Shown: positions 1-8,387 of the stretch, piece after piece | Layout of the letters: each line of letters opens with the position of its first letter | How positions within the stretch are numbered: the stretch's first letter is position 1 | Origin: Patulibacter minatonensis DSM 18081 | GTDB taxonomy: Bacteria > Actinomycetota > Thermoleophilia > Solirubrobacterales > Solirubrobacteraceae | Assembly: GCF_000519325.1 (NCBI RefSeq) | Contig: NZ_KI912613.1 | Coordinates: 5,368,309 to 5,401,118, forward strand | Direction of reading: 5' to 3' | Length of the DNA: 32,810 nucleotides | Translations under genes and position numbers: made by a program | Notes under the pieces: generated by a model | Told to the model about the DNA's origin: nothing | Database searches by the model: none | The model's input: the letters and a program-made list of their open reading frames with translations, nothing else

Positions 1-4
1 GCTC

Positions 5-754
5 GTGGCCGCGCCCGACCTCGCCGACCTGACGGACAACACGTCCGCCCCCGCCGCGGCCGGGGCACTGGCACAGGAGGAGCCCGCCGGCGAGGCGACC
101 ACGGAGGCATCCGACGTGCCGCTCGAGGTGCCCGCCCCCGCCGCGGACGCGCCCGGAGACCTCGAGGCCACCGCGGACGCGCAGGCGGATGCCGCCCCGG
201 CCTCCCCCGCGACCCCGGTCTCCACCGCCCCCACCGCCACGACGCCCGCCGGCGCCGCGGTCGACACGAGCGACCTCCCGGAGTGGGCGTCGGCACTGGA
301 CGTCGTCGCGCTCGCCCCGGCGCGCCTCCTCGGCCGGCCGAAGCAGACCGCGCTCATCCTCGACCGCTCGCTGTCCGGGCGCGCCGACGCCCTCGTCGCC
401 GCCACCGGCCCGCGGGTGACGTTCGCCGCGATCGTCACGGCCGTCCTGCACTTCCACCTGCCCGCCGACGGCGAGGCCGCCGCGCGCACCATCGGCGGCT
501 ACCGCCGGCGGAAGCTCGACACGCTCGACCACCCCTGGGAGGAGCGCAACGCCCGGCTCCCCGAGCCGCTGCGCGCCGAGCTCGACGACGTCGTCGCGGG
601 CGCCACCGGCCGCGTCGCGTCCGTCCACCGGTCGACGCTCGTCAACGCGCTGCTGGACGCGCACCTCCCCGCCGGCCCCGACGAGGCCTCGCGCCTGGTC
701 ACCCGCATGGAGATGGTGCGAGGCGGCGCGTTCCTCGACCACGTCGTAGGCTGA
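5..754 (+). CDS. Hypothetical protein with two ribbon-helix-helix-like repeats (5' end possibly outside window)
   Basis: Read from a GTG at base 5 it gives 249 aa, but the true start may lie upstream of the window. Residues 1-95 are Ala/Pro/Thr/Asp-rich and look disordered. Residues 112-152 and 181-222 look like two copies of one fold: a short strand (QTALILD; ARLPEP), a helix, an ATG-x-RV-type turn, a second helix, then HLPA in both. This strand-helix-helix order resembles ribbon-helix-helix DNA-binding domains, so a DNA-binding role is possible, but that is inference from pattern only. The GH114-like gene starts 5 bases after the stop, suggesting co-transcription. No family name can be given with certainty. 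Confidence 0.7.
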   Translation: MAAPDLADLTDNTSAPAAAGALAQEEPAGEATTEASDVPLEVPAPAADAPGDLEATADAQADAAPASPATPVSTAPTATTPAGAAVDTSDLPEWASALDVVALAPARLLGRPKQTALILDRSLSGRADALVAATGPRVTFAAIVTAVLHFHLPADGEAAARTIGGYRRRKLDTLDHPWEERNARLPEPLRAELDDVVAGATGRVASVHRSTLVNALLDAHLPAGPDEASRLVTRMEMVRGGAFLDHVVG

Positions 755-759
755 CGCGC

Positions 760-1635
760 GTGAACGGCCCGGGGACCCCACGGCGACGCTCGAGGATCCG
801 GGCCATCGGCCAGGCCGGCGGCGCCGTCGTCGGCATCAGCCTCCTCGGCGTCCTGCTCTCCGCGGCCAGCACCCGCCCGGCGGTCGGCACCCGCTCGGCC
901 GCCAGCACGACCCCGGCGGCCCAGCTGCCGCCCGGGAACGTCGGCTTCGACCTGCAGCTCGGCGGGTCCTACGCGGTCCCGGCGGACGCCGGCGTCGTCG
1001 AGCGCGACCGCACCTCGGTCGCCCCGGCCGGGGCCTACGGCGTCTGCTACGTCAACGGCTTCCAGACCCAGGACAGCGAGATCAGCTGGTGGCGCCGCCG
1101 CCACCCGGAGCTCCTCCTGAAGGTGAAGGGCCGCGAGGTCCGCGACCCGAACTGGCCCGAGACCGTCCTCGACGTCTCGACCGCCGCGCGGCGCAAGGCG
1201 CTCGCGTCGATCGTCGGCGGCTGGATCGACGGCTGCGCGCGGAAGGGCTTCCGCGGCGTCGAGTTCGACAACCTCGACTCGTGGACCCGCTCCCGCGGGC
1301 GCCTGACGCGGTCCGACAGCGAGGCGATGGGCCGGCTGCTCGTCGCCCGCGCCCACCGCGCCGGGCTCGCCGCCGGCCAGAAGAACGCGGCCGAGCTGAT
1401 CCGCGGTGCGAAGCGCCCCCTCGGGTTCGACTTCGCCGTCGTCGAGGAGTGCCAGCAGTACGCGGAGTGCGGGCGCTACACCCGCGCGTACGGCGACCGG
1501 GTCTTCGAGGTCGAGTACGACCGGGCGCGCTTCAAGGCCGCCTGCGCCGCCCGGGGCGCCACGCTCTCGGTGCTGCTGCGCGACCGGGACCTCGTCCGCG
1601 AGGGCGAGCCCGGGTACGTGCGCGAGTCCTGCTGA
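760..1635 (+). CDS. GH114-like endo-alpha-1,4-polygalactosaminidase family protein, secreted or anchored
   Basis: 291 aa from a GTG. Residues 15-37 form a hydrophobic segment after an Arg-rich start, which fits a signal peptide or anchor. The rest matches the GH114 (DUF297) TIM-barrel pattern: YGVCYVNGF (about 93-101), the acidic VEFDNLDSW (168-175), LTRSDSEAMGRLL, AHRAGLAAGQKN, and FDFAVVEECQQYAECGRY (224-240) followed by VFEVEY. The acidic residues of VEFDN and VVEEC are the probable active-site carboxylates in this family. The family cleaves galactosamine-containing exopolysaccharide, so a role in extracellular polysaccharide turnover is likely. Its real substrate here is unknown. Confidence 0.82.
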   Translation: MNGPGTPRRRSRIRAIGQAGGAVVGISLLGVLLSAASTRPAVGTRSAASTTPAAQLPPGNVGFDLQLGGSYAVPADAGVVERDRTSVAPAGAYGVCYVNGFQTQDSEISWWRRRHPELLLKVKGREVRDPNWPETVLDVSTAARRKALASIVGGWIDGCARKGFRGVEFDNLDSWTRSRGRLTRSDSEAMGRLLVARAHRAGLAAGQKNAAELIRGAKRPLGFDFAVVEECQQYAECGRYTRAYGDRVFEVEYDRARFKAACAARGATLSVLLRDRDLVREGEPGYVRESC

Positions 1636-1753
1636 CGGGGCTGCGCGGGCGGGCGAGCGAGCGCCCCGGACCCGGCGGGGCGCGGCGTCCTGCACGGCCG
1701 GCCGACCGCGGACGCGGCGGACGGGTCGACGCAGGGTCTGCCGCACCCTCGGC

Positions 1754-1759
1754 TAGGTT
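1754..1759 (+). promoter_or_regulatory. -10 element TAGGTT for a leaderless or near-leaderless start
   Basis: TAGGTT ends 6 bases before the ATG at 1766. The same arrangement recurs at several other genes in the window (TAGGGT at 12466, 21779 and 25521, minus strand). No convincing -35 is visible at the usual spacing. Confidence 0.55.
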
Positions 1760-1765
1760 CCGCCC

Positions 1766-2482
1766 ATGGGCGAGACGCGCACCGTGGACCTGCCGACCGC
1801 CGACGGCCCGATGCCGGTCTACGAGGCGCGCCCCGACGACACGCCACGTCGCGCGGTCGTCGTCGCCCAGGAGGCGTTCGGGGTCAACGACCACATCGAG
1901 GACGTCGCGCGCCGCTTCGCCGCCGAGGGCTACCTCGCCGTCGCGCCGGCGCTGTTCCACCGGACCGACGCACCACGGCTCGGCTACGACGACTTCGCCG
2001 AGGCCCGGCCGCACCTCGCCGCGCTGACGAGCCGCGGGATCGAGGAGGACGTCGAGCAGACGCTCGAGCACCTCCGGCGCCTGGGCTTCAAGGACCACGC
2101 GATCGGCGTCGTCGGCTTCTGCATGGGTGGGACGGTCGCGTTCGTCACCGGCGTCCGCCACCTGCTCGGCGCCTCGGTGACCTTCTACGGCGGCGGCATC
2201 GCCGAGGGCCGGTTCGGCGAGCGCGCGCTGGTCGAGCAGGCGCCGGCGCTGCAGACCCCGTGGCTCGGGCTCTACGGCGATGAGGACACCGGCATCCCGG
2301 TCGACGACGTCGAGGCCCTGCGCGCCGCTGCCGCCGCGGCGGAGGTCCCGACCGAGGTCGTCCGCTACCCCGAGGCCGGCCACGGCTTCCACTGCGACGC
2401 CCGCGCCTCCTTCCACCCGACCTCCGCGCGGGCGGCGTGGGCGCGCACGCTCGCGTTCCTCGACGAGCACCTCGAGGGCTGA
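1766..2482 (+). CDS. Dienelactone hydrolase family protein
   Basis: 238 aa alpha/beta hydrolase of normal length for the dienelactone hydrolase (carboxymethylenebutenolidase) family, which opens lactone rings in chloroaromatic degradation or acts as a general esterase. Visible catalytic set: Cys119 in GFCMGG replaces the usual serine nucleophile, Asp172 is in YGDEDTGIP, His206 is in AGHGFH, and Glu36 in QEAFG is the residue that activates Cys in this family. The ATG at 1766 follows a TAGGTT -10 by 6 bases, supporting this start. No other aromatic-ring genes lie nearby, so the substrate cannot be inferred. It converges with the phospholipase gene. Confidence 0.88.
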   Translation: MGETRTVDLPTADGPMPVYEARPDDTPRRAVVVAQEAFGVNDHIEDVARRFAAEGYLAVAPALFHRTDAPRLGYDDFAEARPHLAALTSRGIEEDVEQTLEHLRRLGFKDHAIGVVGFCMGGTVAFVTGVRHLLGASVTFYGGGIAEGRFGERALVEQAPALQTPWLGLYGDEDTGIPVDDVEALRAAAAAAEVPTEVVRYPEAGHGFHCDARASFHPTSARAAWARTLAFLDEHLEG

Positions 2483-2565
2483 ACGAGAGGGGGGTCCCGC
2501 CCGCCCGGGCGCCGCCCGGTGGGACGCGGGTCCGGGCCGCGTCGGACTGCGACGACGCCCCGAGC

Positions 2566-2593
2566 ACCCGGTGGGAACCCGGCCCCACCCGGT
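2566..2593. terminator. Candidate bidirectional terminator between convergent genes
   Basis: Inverted repeat ACCCGGTGGG (2566-2575) and CCCACCCGGT (2584-2593) with 9 of 10 positions pairing and an 8-base loop. It lies between the stops of the dienelactone hydrolase and phospholipase genes. There is no T-run on either side. Confidence 0.4.
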
Positions 2594-2595
2594 CC

Positions 2596-4053
2596 TCACC
2601 GGCGCCGCAGCGACCGCCACTCGTCGATCGTCTCCTGGTCCCGCGCCGACCGCTCGCCCGAGCGGTCGACGTGGAGGTCGTGCGTGGCGTCGGAGCACCA
2701 GACGCCGGGGTGGCGGTCCAGCCACCGCTGCGCGTCGGCGGCCCCCTGCTCGACGAGGAGCTCCACGAAGCGCTCGTCGAAGAGCAGGAAGCTCAGGAGC
2801 TCCCCGCGCGCCCGCGACCGGCCGCCACCCAGGATCCGGGACAGCACCGGCAGGTCCGGCTGCCGCATCCCGCGCCAGCCCGTGTACCGCTCCTGGAAGA
2901 CCTGCTCCGCGATCTGCGCGATGCGGCCGCGCTGCTCCGGCGCGACGAGGACGTACGGCACGCGGCGGTAGGCCGGTTTGCCGCGCGCGAGCCGCTCGGT
3001 CCGCGCGGCGCGCACCGCCGCCGTCGAGCCGGCGCCGTCCTCGACCATGAAGCTGTTGATCGCGGCGAGACGGTGGAGGTCGTCGGCGACCTGGTCGACG
3101 AGCAGCCCGTCGAGGATGTTCGCCGTGACGTCGGCCAGGCGCGGCGCGTGGAGCGGCTCGGGCATGGGCGAGCGCGCCGCGAACGGCTCGAAGCCGATCA
3201 CGACGACGCGTTCGGCCCCCAGCGCCAGCGCCGGCGCGATCGGCGAGTTCAGCCGGACCCCGCCGTCGATGTACGAGTCCGCGGCCTCCGGCGGCGAGCT
3301 CACCTGCACCGGCGGGAAGAGCAGCGGGATCGCGGCGCTCGCACGCACGTGCTCGGCCTTCAGCTCGTCGACCGCCGCGTACCGCAGGTCGTCCGCGGGC
3401 CCGCTCGTCGGGACCGGCCGCCCGGACTGCACGAACCCGACGGGCCCACCGCCGCTGAGCGCCGTCGCGATCACGCAGACCGCGTCGACGCGCCCATGAC
3501 GGACGTTGCTGCGCACGGCCTCCCAGTCGATCCAGCGCTCCAGGGACGCCGCCAGCGGGGACGGGTCCATCAGCCCGGACAGCCGGACGCCGGGGACCTC
3601 GAGCATCTCGCCGACCATGCGCAGGCCGGTCGCGACGAGCGAGGGCCCGAGGAACGGGCGGATCACGTCGTCCTTGCGCATCCCGCGCCAGGTCTCGAGC
3701 ATCGCCGCCGTCGCCTTCTCCGCCGAGAGGTGCGCCGTCGAGGCCAGGAAGACCGCGTTGATCGCCCCGACCGACGTGCCGCAGAAGATCGACATGCGCT
3801 CGCCGCGGGCCTCCAGCGCAGGCCCGAGGACCGAGAGCGCCCCGACCTCGTAGGCGCCGCGGGCGCCGCCGCCGGGCAGGACCGCGGCGATCCGCGGGCC
3901 GACGGGCCGACCGGCGCGGGCGTCCCACGCCGGCGCCGGGACGCGGTCCGTCCCATCGCGGTCGGCGGCCCGTCCGTGGCCGTTCCGGGCGGCGTCGCTG
4001 GGTGGCGGTCCGTGCACCCCTCGAGCCTCGCGTGCCGCCCCGGCCGGGACCAT
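2596..4053 (-). CDS. Patatin-like phospholipase family protein
   Basis: Up to 485 aa. The patatin domain begins near residue 53: LPGGGARGAYEVGAL is the glycine-rich oxyanion-hole loop, GTSVGA holds the nucleophile Ser of GxSxG, and YIDGGVRLNSP carries the Asp of the Ser-Asp dyad (DGG). The family hydrolyses acyl chains from lipids. The C-terminal third is Arg/Glu-rich, ending DEWRSLRRR. The first 50 or so residues (Ala/Arg/Pro-rich) are poorly supported as coding. An in-frame GTG at 4017, with a purine-rich GAGG about 10 bases upstream, is a good alternative start and would free a divergent spacer with the next gene. Confidence 0.85.
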   Translation of the reverse strand: MVPAGAAREARGVHGPPPSDAARNGHGRAADRDGTDRVPAPAWDARAGRPVGPRIAAVLPGGGARGAYEVGALSVLGPALEARGERMSIFCGTSVGAINAVFLASTAHLSAEKATAAMLETWRGMRKDDVIRPFLGPSLVATGLRMVGEMLEVPGVRLSGLMDPSPLAASLERWIDWEAVRSNVRHGRVDAVCVIATALSGGGPVGFVQSGRPVPTSGPADDLRYAAVDELKAEHVRASAAIPLLFPPVQVSSPPEAADSYIDGGVRLNSPIAPALALGAERVVVIGFEPFAARSPMPEPLHAPRLADVTANILDGLLVDQVADDLHRLAAINSFMVEDGAGSTAAVRAARTERLARGKPAYRRVPYVLVAPEQRGRIAQIAEQVFQERYTGWRGMRQPDLPVLSRILGGGRSRARGELLSFLLFDERFVELLVEQGAADAQRWLDRHPGVWCSDATHDLHVDRSGERSARDQETIDEWRSLRRR

Positions 4054-4120
4054 GGACCGCGGGCCCGTCCGCCGCGTCCCCGACCCGCCGCCGTGGCCGG
4101 TGCCCCGACCCCGCCGCCGG

Positions 4121-4807
4121 ATGCGGGATCCTCAGGGGGTGGACGCCCGCCCCCGCCTGTACCTCAACCACGACATCGACTTCGACTGGCTGCGCGCCGT
4201 CGAGTTCGGGCGCGTGACCGAGGATCAGCCCGAGGAGCGCTGGCACGCCCTGAGCGCGACGTTCGCGTACCTGGCGGAAGAGGCCGGCGGCCGGATCGTC
4301 GGCTTCGTCGTCGAGGACTTCCCGGACTTCGACGAGGACGCGCCGGAGCACGCCGCGATCTGGAAGGACCCGCGCTTCGACGCCCCGGTCCTCGGGCTCT
4401 CGGACGCCACCGCCGGGGAGATCGTCCTCGCGGCGCGGACGTTCTTCGCCGGCCGCGACTCGATCAACCGCTCGATCTTCGGGATGGCGACCGAGGTCGA
4501 CGGCGAGGAGGCCGTCGAGCGCTGGCGCCACTGCCTGGAGGCCGGCGACGGGATGGCGCACTTCGCGCTCGGCTACACCCTGTTCGAGCTCGGCCGCCAC
4601 GCCGAGGCCTACCGCCACCTGCGCCACTACACGGAGATCGCGCCGATGGGTGCGTGGAACTGGTGCTGGTACGGCCGGGCCGCGGAGGCGATCGGCGAGA
4701 TCGCGGAGGCCCGCACCGCCTACGGGCGCGCGATCGAGCTCGAGGGCGACGGGGACGACGAGCAGACCGACGCGGCGGAGCGGCTCGCGGCGCTCGGCGG
4801 GGAGTGA
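4121..4807 (+). CDS. Hypothetical acidic protein with a TPR-like C-terminal half
   Basis: About 228 aa from the ATG at 4121; in-frame starts also exist at 4052 (ATG) and 4139 (GTG), and none has a clear ribosome site. The 4052 start would overlap the divergent phospholipase gene, so I prefer a later one. The N-terminal half (LYLNHDIDFDWLRAVEFG and following) is not recognised. From about residue 130 helical segments such as AHFALGYTLFELGRHAEAYRHLRHY and WNWCWYGRAAEAIGEIAEARTAYGRAIELE have the length and small/aromatic pattern of tetratricopeptide repeats, so protein-protein contact is likely. No enzyme motif is visible. Confidence 0.7.
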   Translation: MRDPQGVDARPRLYLNHDIDFDWLRAVEFGRVTEDQPEERWHALSATFAYLAEEAGGRIVGFVVEDFPDFDEDAPEHAAIWKDPRFDAPVLGLSDATAGEIVLAARTFFAGRDSINRSIFGMATEVDGEEAVERWRHCLEAGDGMAHFALGYTLFELGRHAEAYRHLRHYTEIAPMGAWNWCWYGRAAEAIGEIAEARTAYGRAIELEGDGDDEQTDAAERLAALGGE

Positions 4808-4815
4808 TCCGCCCC

Positions 4816-4840
4816 AAGTAAGAGGTGCCACATGCTACTT
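4816..4840. promoter_or_regulatory. Operator-like palindrome over the acyl-CoA dehydrogenase promoter
   Basis: A 25-base imperfect palindrome with outer arms AAGTA and TACTT and inner pairing GTG/CAC; 9 of 12 symmetric positions pair. A -10-like TACTTT (4836-4841) overlaps its right arm and ends 6 bases before the ATG at 4848. Position and symmetry suit a TetR- or FadR-type fatty-acid regulator, but the regulator is not identified. Confidence 0.45.
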
Positions 4841-4847
4841 TCGGCGC

Positions 4848-6032
4848 ATGGCCACCGACAGCGTCATCAAGCCCGACCACGCGGCGTCGGGACGCCACCC
4901 GATCTTCACCGACGAGCACGACGAGCTCCGGGCGTCGATCCGCAGCTACGTCGAGAAGGAGCTCGCCCCCCACGCCGACGAGTGGGAGGAGACGACGTTC
5001 CCCGACTCGGTCTTCACGAGGATGGGCGAGCTCGGCTACCTCGGGCTGCACTACCCCGAGGAGTACGGCGGCCAGGGCGGCGACTACGCCACCCAGATCG
5101 TGCTGGCGGAGGAGATGTCCCGCTCGCACTCCGGTGGGCTCGTCATGGGCGTCGCCGTCCACACCGACATGGCGAACCCGCCGCTGAAGCTCCTGGGCAC
5201 CCACGAGCAGAAGCTGCAGTACCTCGTGCCGGCGCTGAAGGGCGAGAAGATCGCCTGCCTCGGCATCACCGAGCCGGGTGCGGGCTCCGACGTCGCCGGC
5301 ATCCAGACCACGGCGGTGCGCGACGGCGACGAGTGGGTCGTCAACGGCTCGAAGCTCTACATCACGAACGGCCACCGGGCCGACTACATCGTGCTGGTGA
5401 CGAAGACCGATCCCGACGCGGGCTACGGCGGCTTCAGCCTGCTGCTCGTCGACATGGACTCCCCCGGCGTCGTCCGCGAGAAGCGCCTCGAGAAGCTCGG
5501 GATGCACGCCTCCGACACCGCGCTCCTGGCCTTCCAGGACGTCCGGGTGCCCGCCGAGAACCTGCTGGGCGAGGAGGGCAAGGGCTTCTACCACATCATG
5601 TGGGAGCTCCAGGGCGAGCGACTGATCGCCGCCGCGGGGGCCGTCGCGGCGGCCGAGCGGCTGATGGAGCGCACCCTCGACTTCGCCCGCGAGCGTCAGG
5701 CGTTCGGGCGCTCGATCGGCAAGTTCCAGGGCATCCGCTGGAAGTTCGCGGAGATGGCCACGAAGATCGAGGCCGGCCGCCAGATGACCTACAACACCGC
5801 CTGGCGCGTGATGCAGGGCGAGTACCCGGTGCGCGAGATCTCGATGGCGAAGCTCTACACCTCGCGCATGGCGTGCGAGGTCGCCGACGAGTGCCTGCAG
5901 ATCCACGGCGGCGCCGGCTACATGAAGGAGTACGGCATCGAGCGGGCGTGGCGCGACCTGCGCCTGAACCGCATCGGCGCGGGCACGGACGAGACGCTGC
6001 TCGAGGTCATCGGCCGGTCGTACGGCCTGTGA
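4848..6032 (+). CDS. Acyl-CoA dehydrogenase (first of a pair)
   Basis: 394 aa, full length for the medium/short-chain acyl-CoA dehydrogenase family. These FAD flavoproteins introduce the alpha-beta double bond in acyl-CoA and pass electrons to ETF. Signatures: the N-terminal helical domain with GELGYLGLHYPEEYGGQGGD, the FAD/substrate motif CLGITEPGAGSDVAGIQTTA, the RLEKLGMHASDTA strand region, and the C-terminal QIHGGAGYMKEYGIERAWRDLR followed by IGAGTDETLLEVIGR. The catalytic Glu is probably in the YGIER or GTDE segment; I cannot assign it without alignment. It starts 7 bases after a TACTTT element inside a palindrome. The stop overlaps the next gene's start by 4 bases. Confidence 0.93.
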   Translation: MATDSVIKPDHAASGRHPIFTDEHDELRASIRSYVEKELAPHADEWEETTFPDSVFTRMGELGYLGLHYPEEYGGQGGDYATQIVLAEEMSRSHSGGLVMGVAVHTDMANPPLKLLGTHEQKLQYLVPALKGEKIACLGITEPGAGSDVAGIQTTAVRDGDEWVVNGSKLYITNGHRADYIVLVTKTDPDAGYGGFSLLLVDMDSPGVVREKRLEKLGMHASDTALLAFQDVRVPAENLLGEEGKGFYHIMWELQGERLIAAAGAVAAAERLMERTLDFARERQAFGRSIGKFQGIRWKFAEMATKIEAGRQMTYNTAWRVMQGEYPVREISMAKLYTSRMACEVADECLQIHGGAGYMKEYGIERAWRDLRLNRIGAGTDETLLEVIGRSYGL

Positions 6033-7279
6033 GCGCCACCGACACGAGCGCCGCGTCCTCCGGCGTCGACCACGGCGCCGCCCGCCTCCCCGACCCGCCG
6101 TTCACCGCCGAGCACGAGGAGCTGCGCGGCTCGATCCGGCGCTGGGTCGACGCGGAGCTGAAGCCGCACGTCCAGGCGTGGGAGGACGCCGAGTGGGTGC
6201 CCTCCTCGGTCTTCCGGCGCGCGGGCGAGCTCGGGTTCCTCGGCCTCGCCTACCCGACGGAGTTCGGCGGGCAGGGCGGCGGGCCGATCCACGAGGCCGT
6301 GCTGCAGCAGGAGCTCGCGCGCTCCGGGTCCGCCGGCCTCGCCGCGGCGCTGGGCGCGCCCATCACGATCGCCACGCCGCCGATCCTGAAGTTCGGCACG
6401 CCCGAGCAGCGGGAGCGCTGGGTCCCGCCCGTGCTGACCGGCGAGAAGGTCGCCGCGCTGGCGATCACCGAGCCGGGCACCGGGAGCGACGTCGCGGGCG
6501 TGCAGACGACCGCGACGAAGGTCGACGGCGGCTTCGTCGTCAACGGGGAGAAGTGCTACATCACTGGCGGCGTCCGGGCCGACCACCTCGTCGCCGCCGT
6601 CAAGACGTCCGAGGAGGGCGGCCACGGCGGCATCTCGTTCCTCGTGATCGAGCGTCCCCCGGCGCCCGAGGGCGCGGAGGACGACCCCGCGGCGCTCGGC
6701 GCGGACCGCGGCGACGGCATCACCGCCCGGCCGCTGCAGAAGCTCGGCTGGCACGCGTCGGACACCGCGCTGATCAGCCTGCAGGACGTCTTCGTCCCCG
6801 AGGACCACCTGCTGGGTGAGCTGAACGGCGCGTTCAAGCTGATCATGAGCAACTTCGCGTGGGAGCGGATCTCGATGGCGCTCGGCGCGGTCGCCGGGAT
6901 GGACGCGGTGCTCGAGACGACGAAGTCCTACGTGGCCGAGCGCCGCGCGTTCGGGCGCCGGATCGCCGACTTCCAGGGCACCCGCTGGGCGCTGGCCGAG
7001 ATGGGCACGAAGGCCGAGGCCTGCCGCGCGCTGACGTTCGAGGCGCTGCGCAAGCACGAGCTCGGCGTCGTCACGCCGATGGAGGTCGCGCAGGTCAAGC
7101 TCATGACCCAGCGCGCGATGGTCGAGGTCGCCGACGGCTGCCTCCAGCTCCACGGCGGCGCCGGCTACATGAAGGAGTACGGCGTCGAGCGGGCCCTGCG
7201 CGACGCGCGCCTCGGCCCGATCGGCGGCGGCACCGACGAGATCATGAAGGACGTCATCGGGCGGCTGATGGGGGTCTGA
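6029..7279 (+). CDS. Acyl-CoA dehydrogenase (second of a pair)
   Basis: 416 aa. It starts at a GTG whose last two bases are part of the previous gene's TGA (GTGA overlap), so translation is probably coupled. It carries the same motifs as its neighbour: GELGFLGLAYPTEFGGQGGG, ALAITEPGTGSDVAGVQTTA, KLGWHASDTALISLQDVFVP and LHGGAGYMKEYGVERALRDAR then GGGTDEIMKDVIG. It differs by a roughly 20-residue Pro/Glu/Asp-rich insertion after LVIERP (PAPEGAEDDPAALGADR). The two genes look like an old tandem duplication. They could act on different chain lengths or form a heteromer, as in actinobacterial sterol side-chain oxidation; the sequence does not decide. Confidence 0.92.
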   Translation: MSATDTSAASSGVDHGAARLPDPPFTAEHEELRGSIRRWVDAELKPHVQAWEDAEWVPSSVFRRAGELGFLGLAYPTEFGGQGGGPIHEAVLQQELARSGSAGLAAALGAPITIATPPILKFGTPEQRERWVPPVLTGEKVAALAITEPGTGSDVAGVQTTATKVDGGFVVNGEKCYITGGVRADHLVAAVKTSEEGGHGGISFLVIERPPAPEGAEDDPAALGADRGDGITARPLQKLGWHASDTALISLQDVFVPEDHLLGELNGAFKLIMSNFAWERISMALGAVAGMDAVLETTKSYVAERRAFGRRIADFQGTRWALAEMGTKAEACRALTFEALRKHELGVVTPMEVAQVKLMTQRAMVEVADGCLQLHGGAGYMKEYGVERALRDARLGPIGGGTDEIMKDVIGRLMGV

Positions 7280-7333
7280 GGGCGGCATCCGCGATCCTCC
7301 GACCGAGGACATCGCACGACGGAGGAGCAGGAC

Positions 7334-8161
7334 ATGGGCGTACTGGACGGCAAGGTCGCGATCGTCACCGGGTCGGGCCGCGGGATCGGGCTGGCGACCG
7401 CGACGCTCCTGAGCGAGCAAGGGGCGACGATCGTCGTCAACGACCTCGACGCCGACGTCGCCCGCGAGGCCGCCGACGGGATCGCGGGCGAGACGAGCGT
7501 CGTGGCGGGCGACCTGACGAAGCCCGGCGTGCCCGACCGCCTCGTGGAAGAGACGATCGCCGCGCACGGGAGGATCGACATGCTCGTCAACAACGCGGGC
7601 TACACCCTCGACGCGCCGCTCCACAAGCTCACCGACGACGCGTTCCAGCGGATGCTCGACATCCACACGGTCGCGCCGTTCCGGCTGATCCGTGCGGCGG
7701 CCCCGCACCTGCGGGAGCCCGCCAAGCAGGAGCGCGCCGAGGGCGTCGAGGTCTTCCGCAAGATCGTCAACGTCTCGTCCATCTCCGGCACCTTCGGCAA
7801 CGCCGGCCAGGCGAACTACGCCGCGGGCAAGGCCGCGATCGTCGGGCTCACGCGCACGCTCGCCAAGGAGTGGGGCCAGTTCAAGGTCAACGTCAACGCG
7901 GTCGCGTTCGGCTGGATCGAGACCCGCCTGACGGCACTCGCGGGCGACGACAACGTCGCCGAGATCGACGGGCAGCAGGTCCGGCTCGGCATGCCCGAGT
8001 CCGCGCGGGAGCTCGCCGCGCTCGGCGTGCCGCTCGGCCGCGCCGGCACTCCCGAGGAGGCCGCCGGCGGCGTGTTCTTCCTCTGCTCGCCGTGGTCGGA
8101 CTACGTCCACGGCCAGACGCTGCACGTCACGGGCGGGGCGACGGGCGGGATGACGGGCTGA
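7334..8161 (+). CDS. SDR family oxidoreductase (FabG/HSD17B4-like)
   Basis: 275 aa short-chain dehydrogenase. The Rossmann nucleotide motif is TGSGRGIG at 12-19, followed by an acidic NDLD that favours NAD(H); NNAG is at 86-89, catalytic Ser at 148/149, and YxxxK is Tyr162-Lys166 (NYAAGK). The C-terminus FFLCSPWSDYVHGQTLHVTGG is standard for FabG-type enzymes. A strong ribosome site, GGAGGA, lies about 10 bases before the ATG. Sitting 54 bases after the acyl-CoA dehydrogenase pair, it probably performs a 3-hydroxyacyl-CoA or related oxidation in the same catabolic route. A small inverted repeat (7291-7315) in the gap may be a processing or attenuation hairpin. Confidence 0.9.
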   Translation: MGVLDGKVAIVTGSGRGIGLATATLLSEQGATIVVNDLDADVAREAADGIAGETSVVAGDLTKPGVPDRLVEETIAAHGRIDMLVNNAGYTLDAPLHKLTDDAFQRMLDIHTVAPFRLIRAAAPHLREPAKQERAEGVEVFRKIVNVSSISGTFGNAGQANYAAGKAAIVGLTRTLAKEWGQFKVNVNAVAFGWIETRLTALAGDDNVAEIDGQQVRLGMPESARELAALGVPLGRAGTPEEAAGGVFFLCSPWSDYVHGQTLHVTGGATGGMTG

Positions 8162-8387
8162 GGAACGGGAACGGGCCCCACGCCGAGCATCGCCGGTCGA
8201 GACCGCACCGCAGCGCGGCCGGGCCCGGCGCACCCGGAAGGCCCCGGACGCGACTCACCCCCGACACGGCCGGTGCTGCGGGTCTCCGCGGCTCCGGACG
8301 GTGCGTCGGGGGCGATCACCCGTGGGCTTCGCCGCCGGGCGTCCGACTCCTTCCCGTGGACGCAGCCCGGTCCCCGGGGCGTGCGGC

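Noticed and set aside
1532-4831. A 1099-residue minus-strand open frame
   Set aside because: It crosses several well-supported genes on both strands; the translation is Arg/Ala-rich with no domain, as expected for an antisense frame at very high GC.
8258-8312. Terminator between the SDR and NTF2-like genes (CCCCCGAC / GTCGGGGG)
   Set aside because: Only 8 pairs with a 39-base loop; at this GC content such matches arise by chance.
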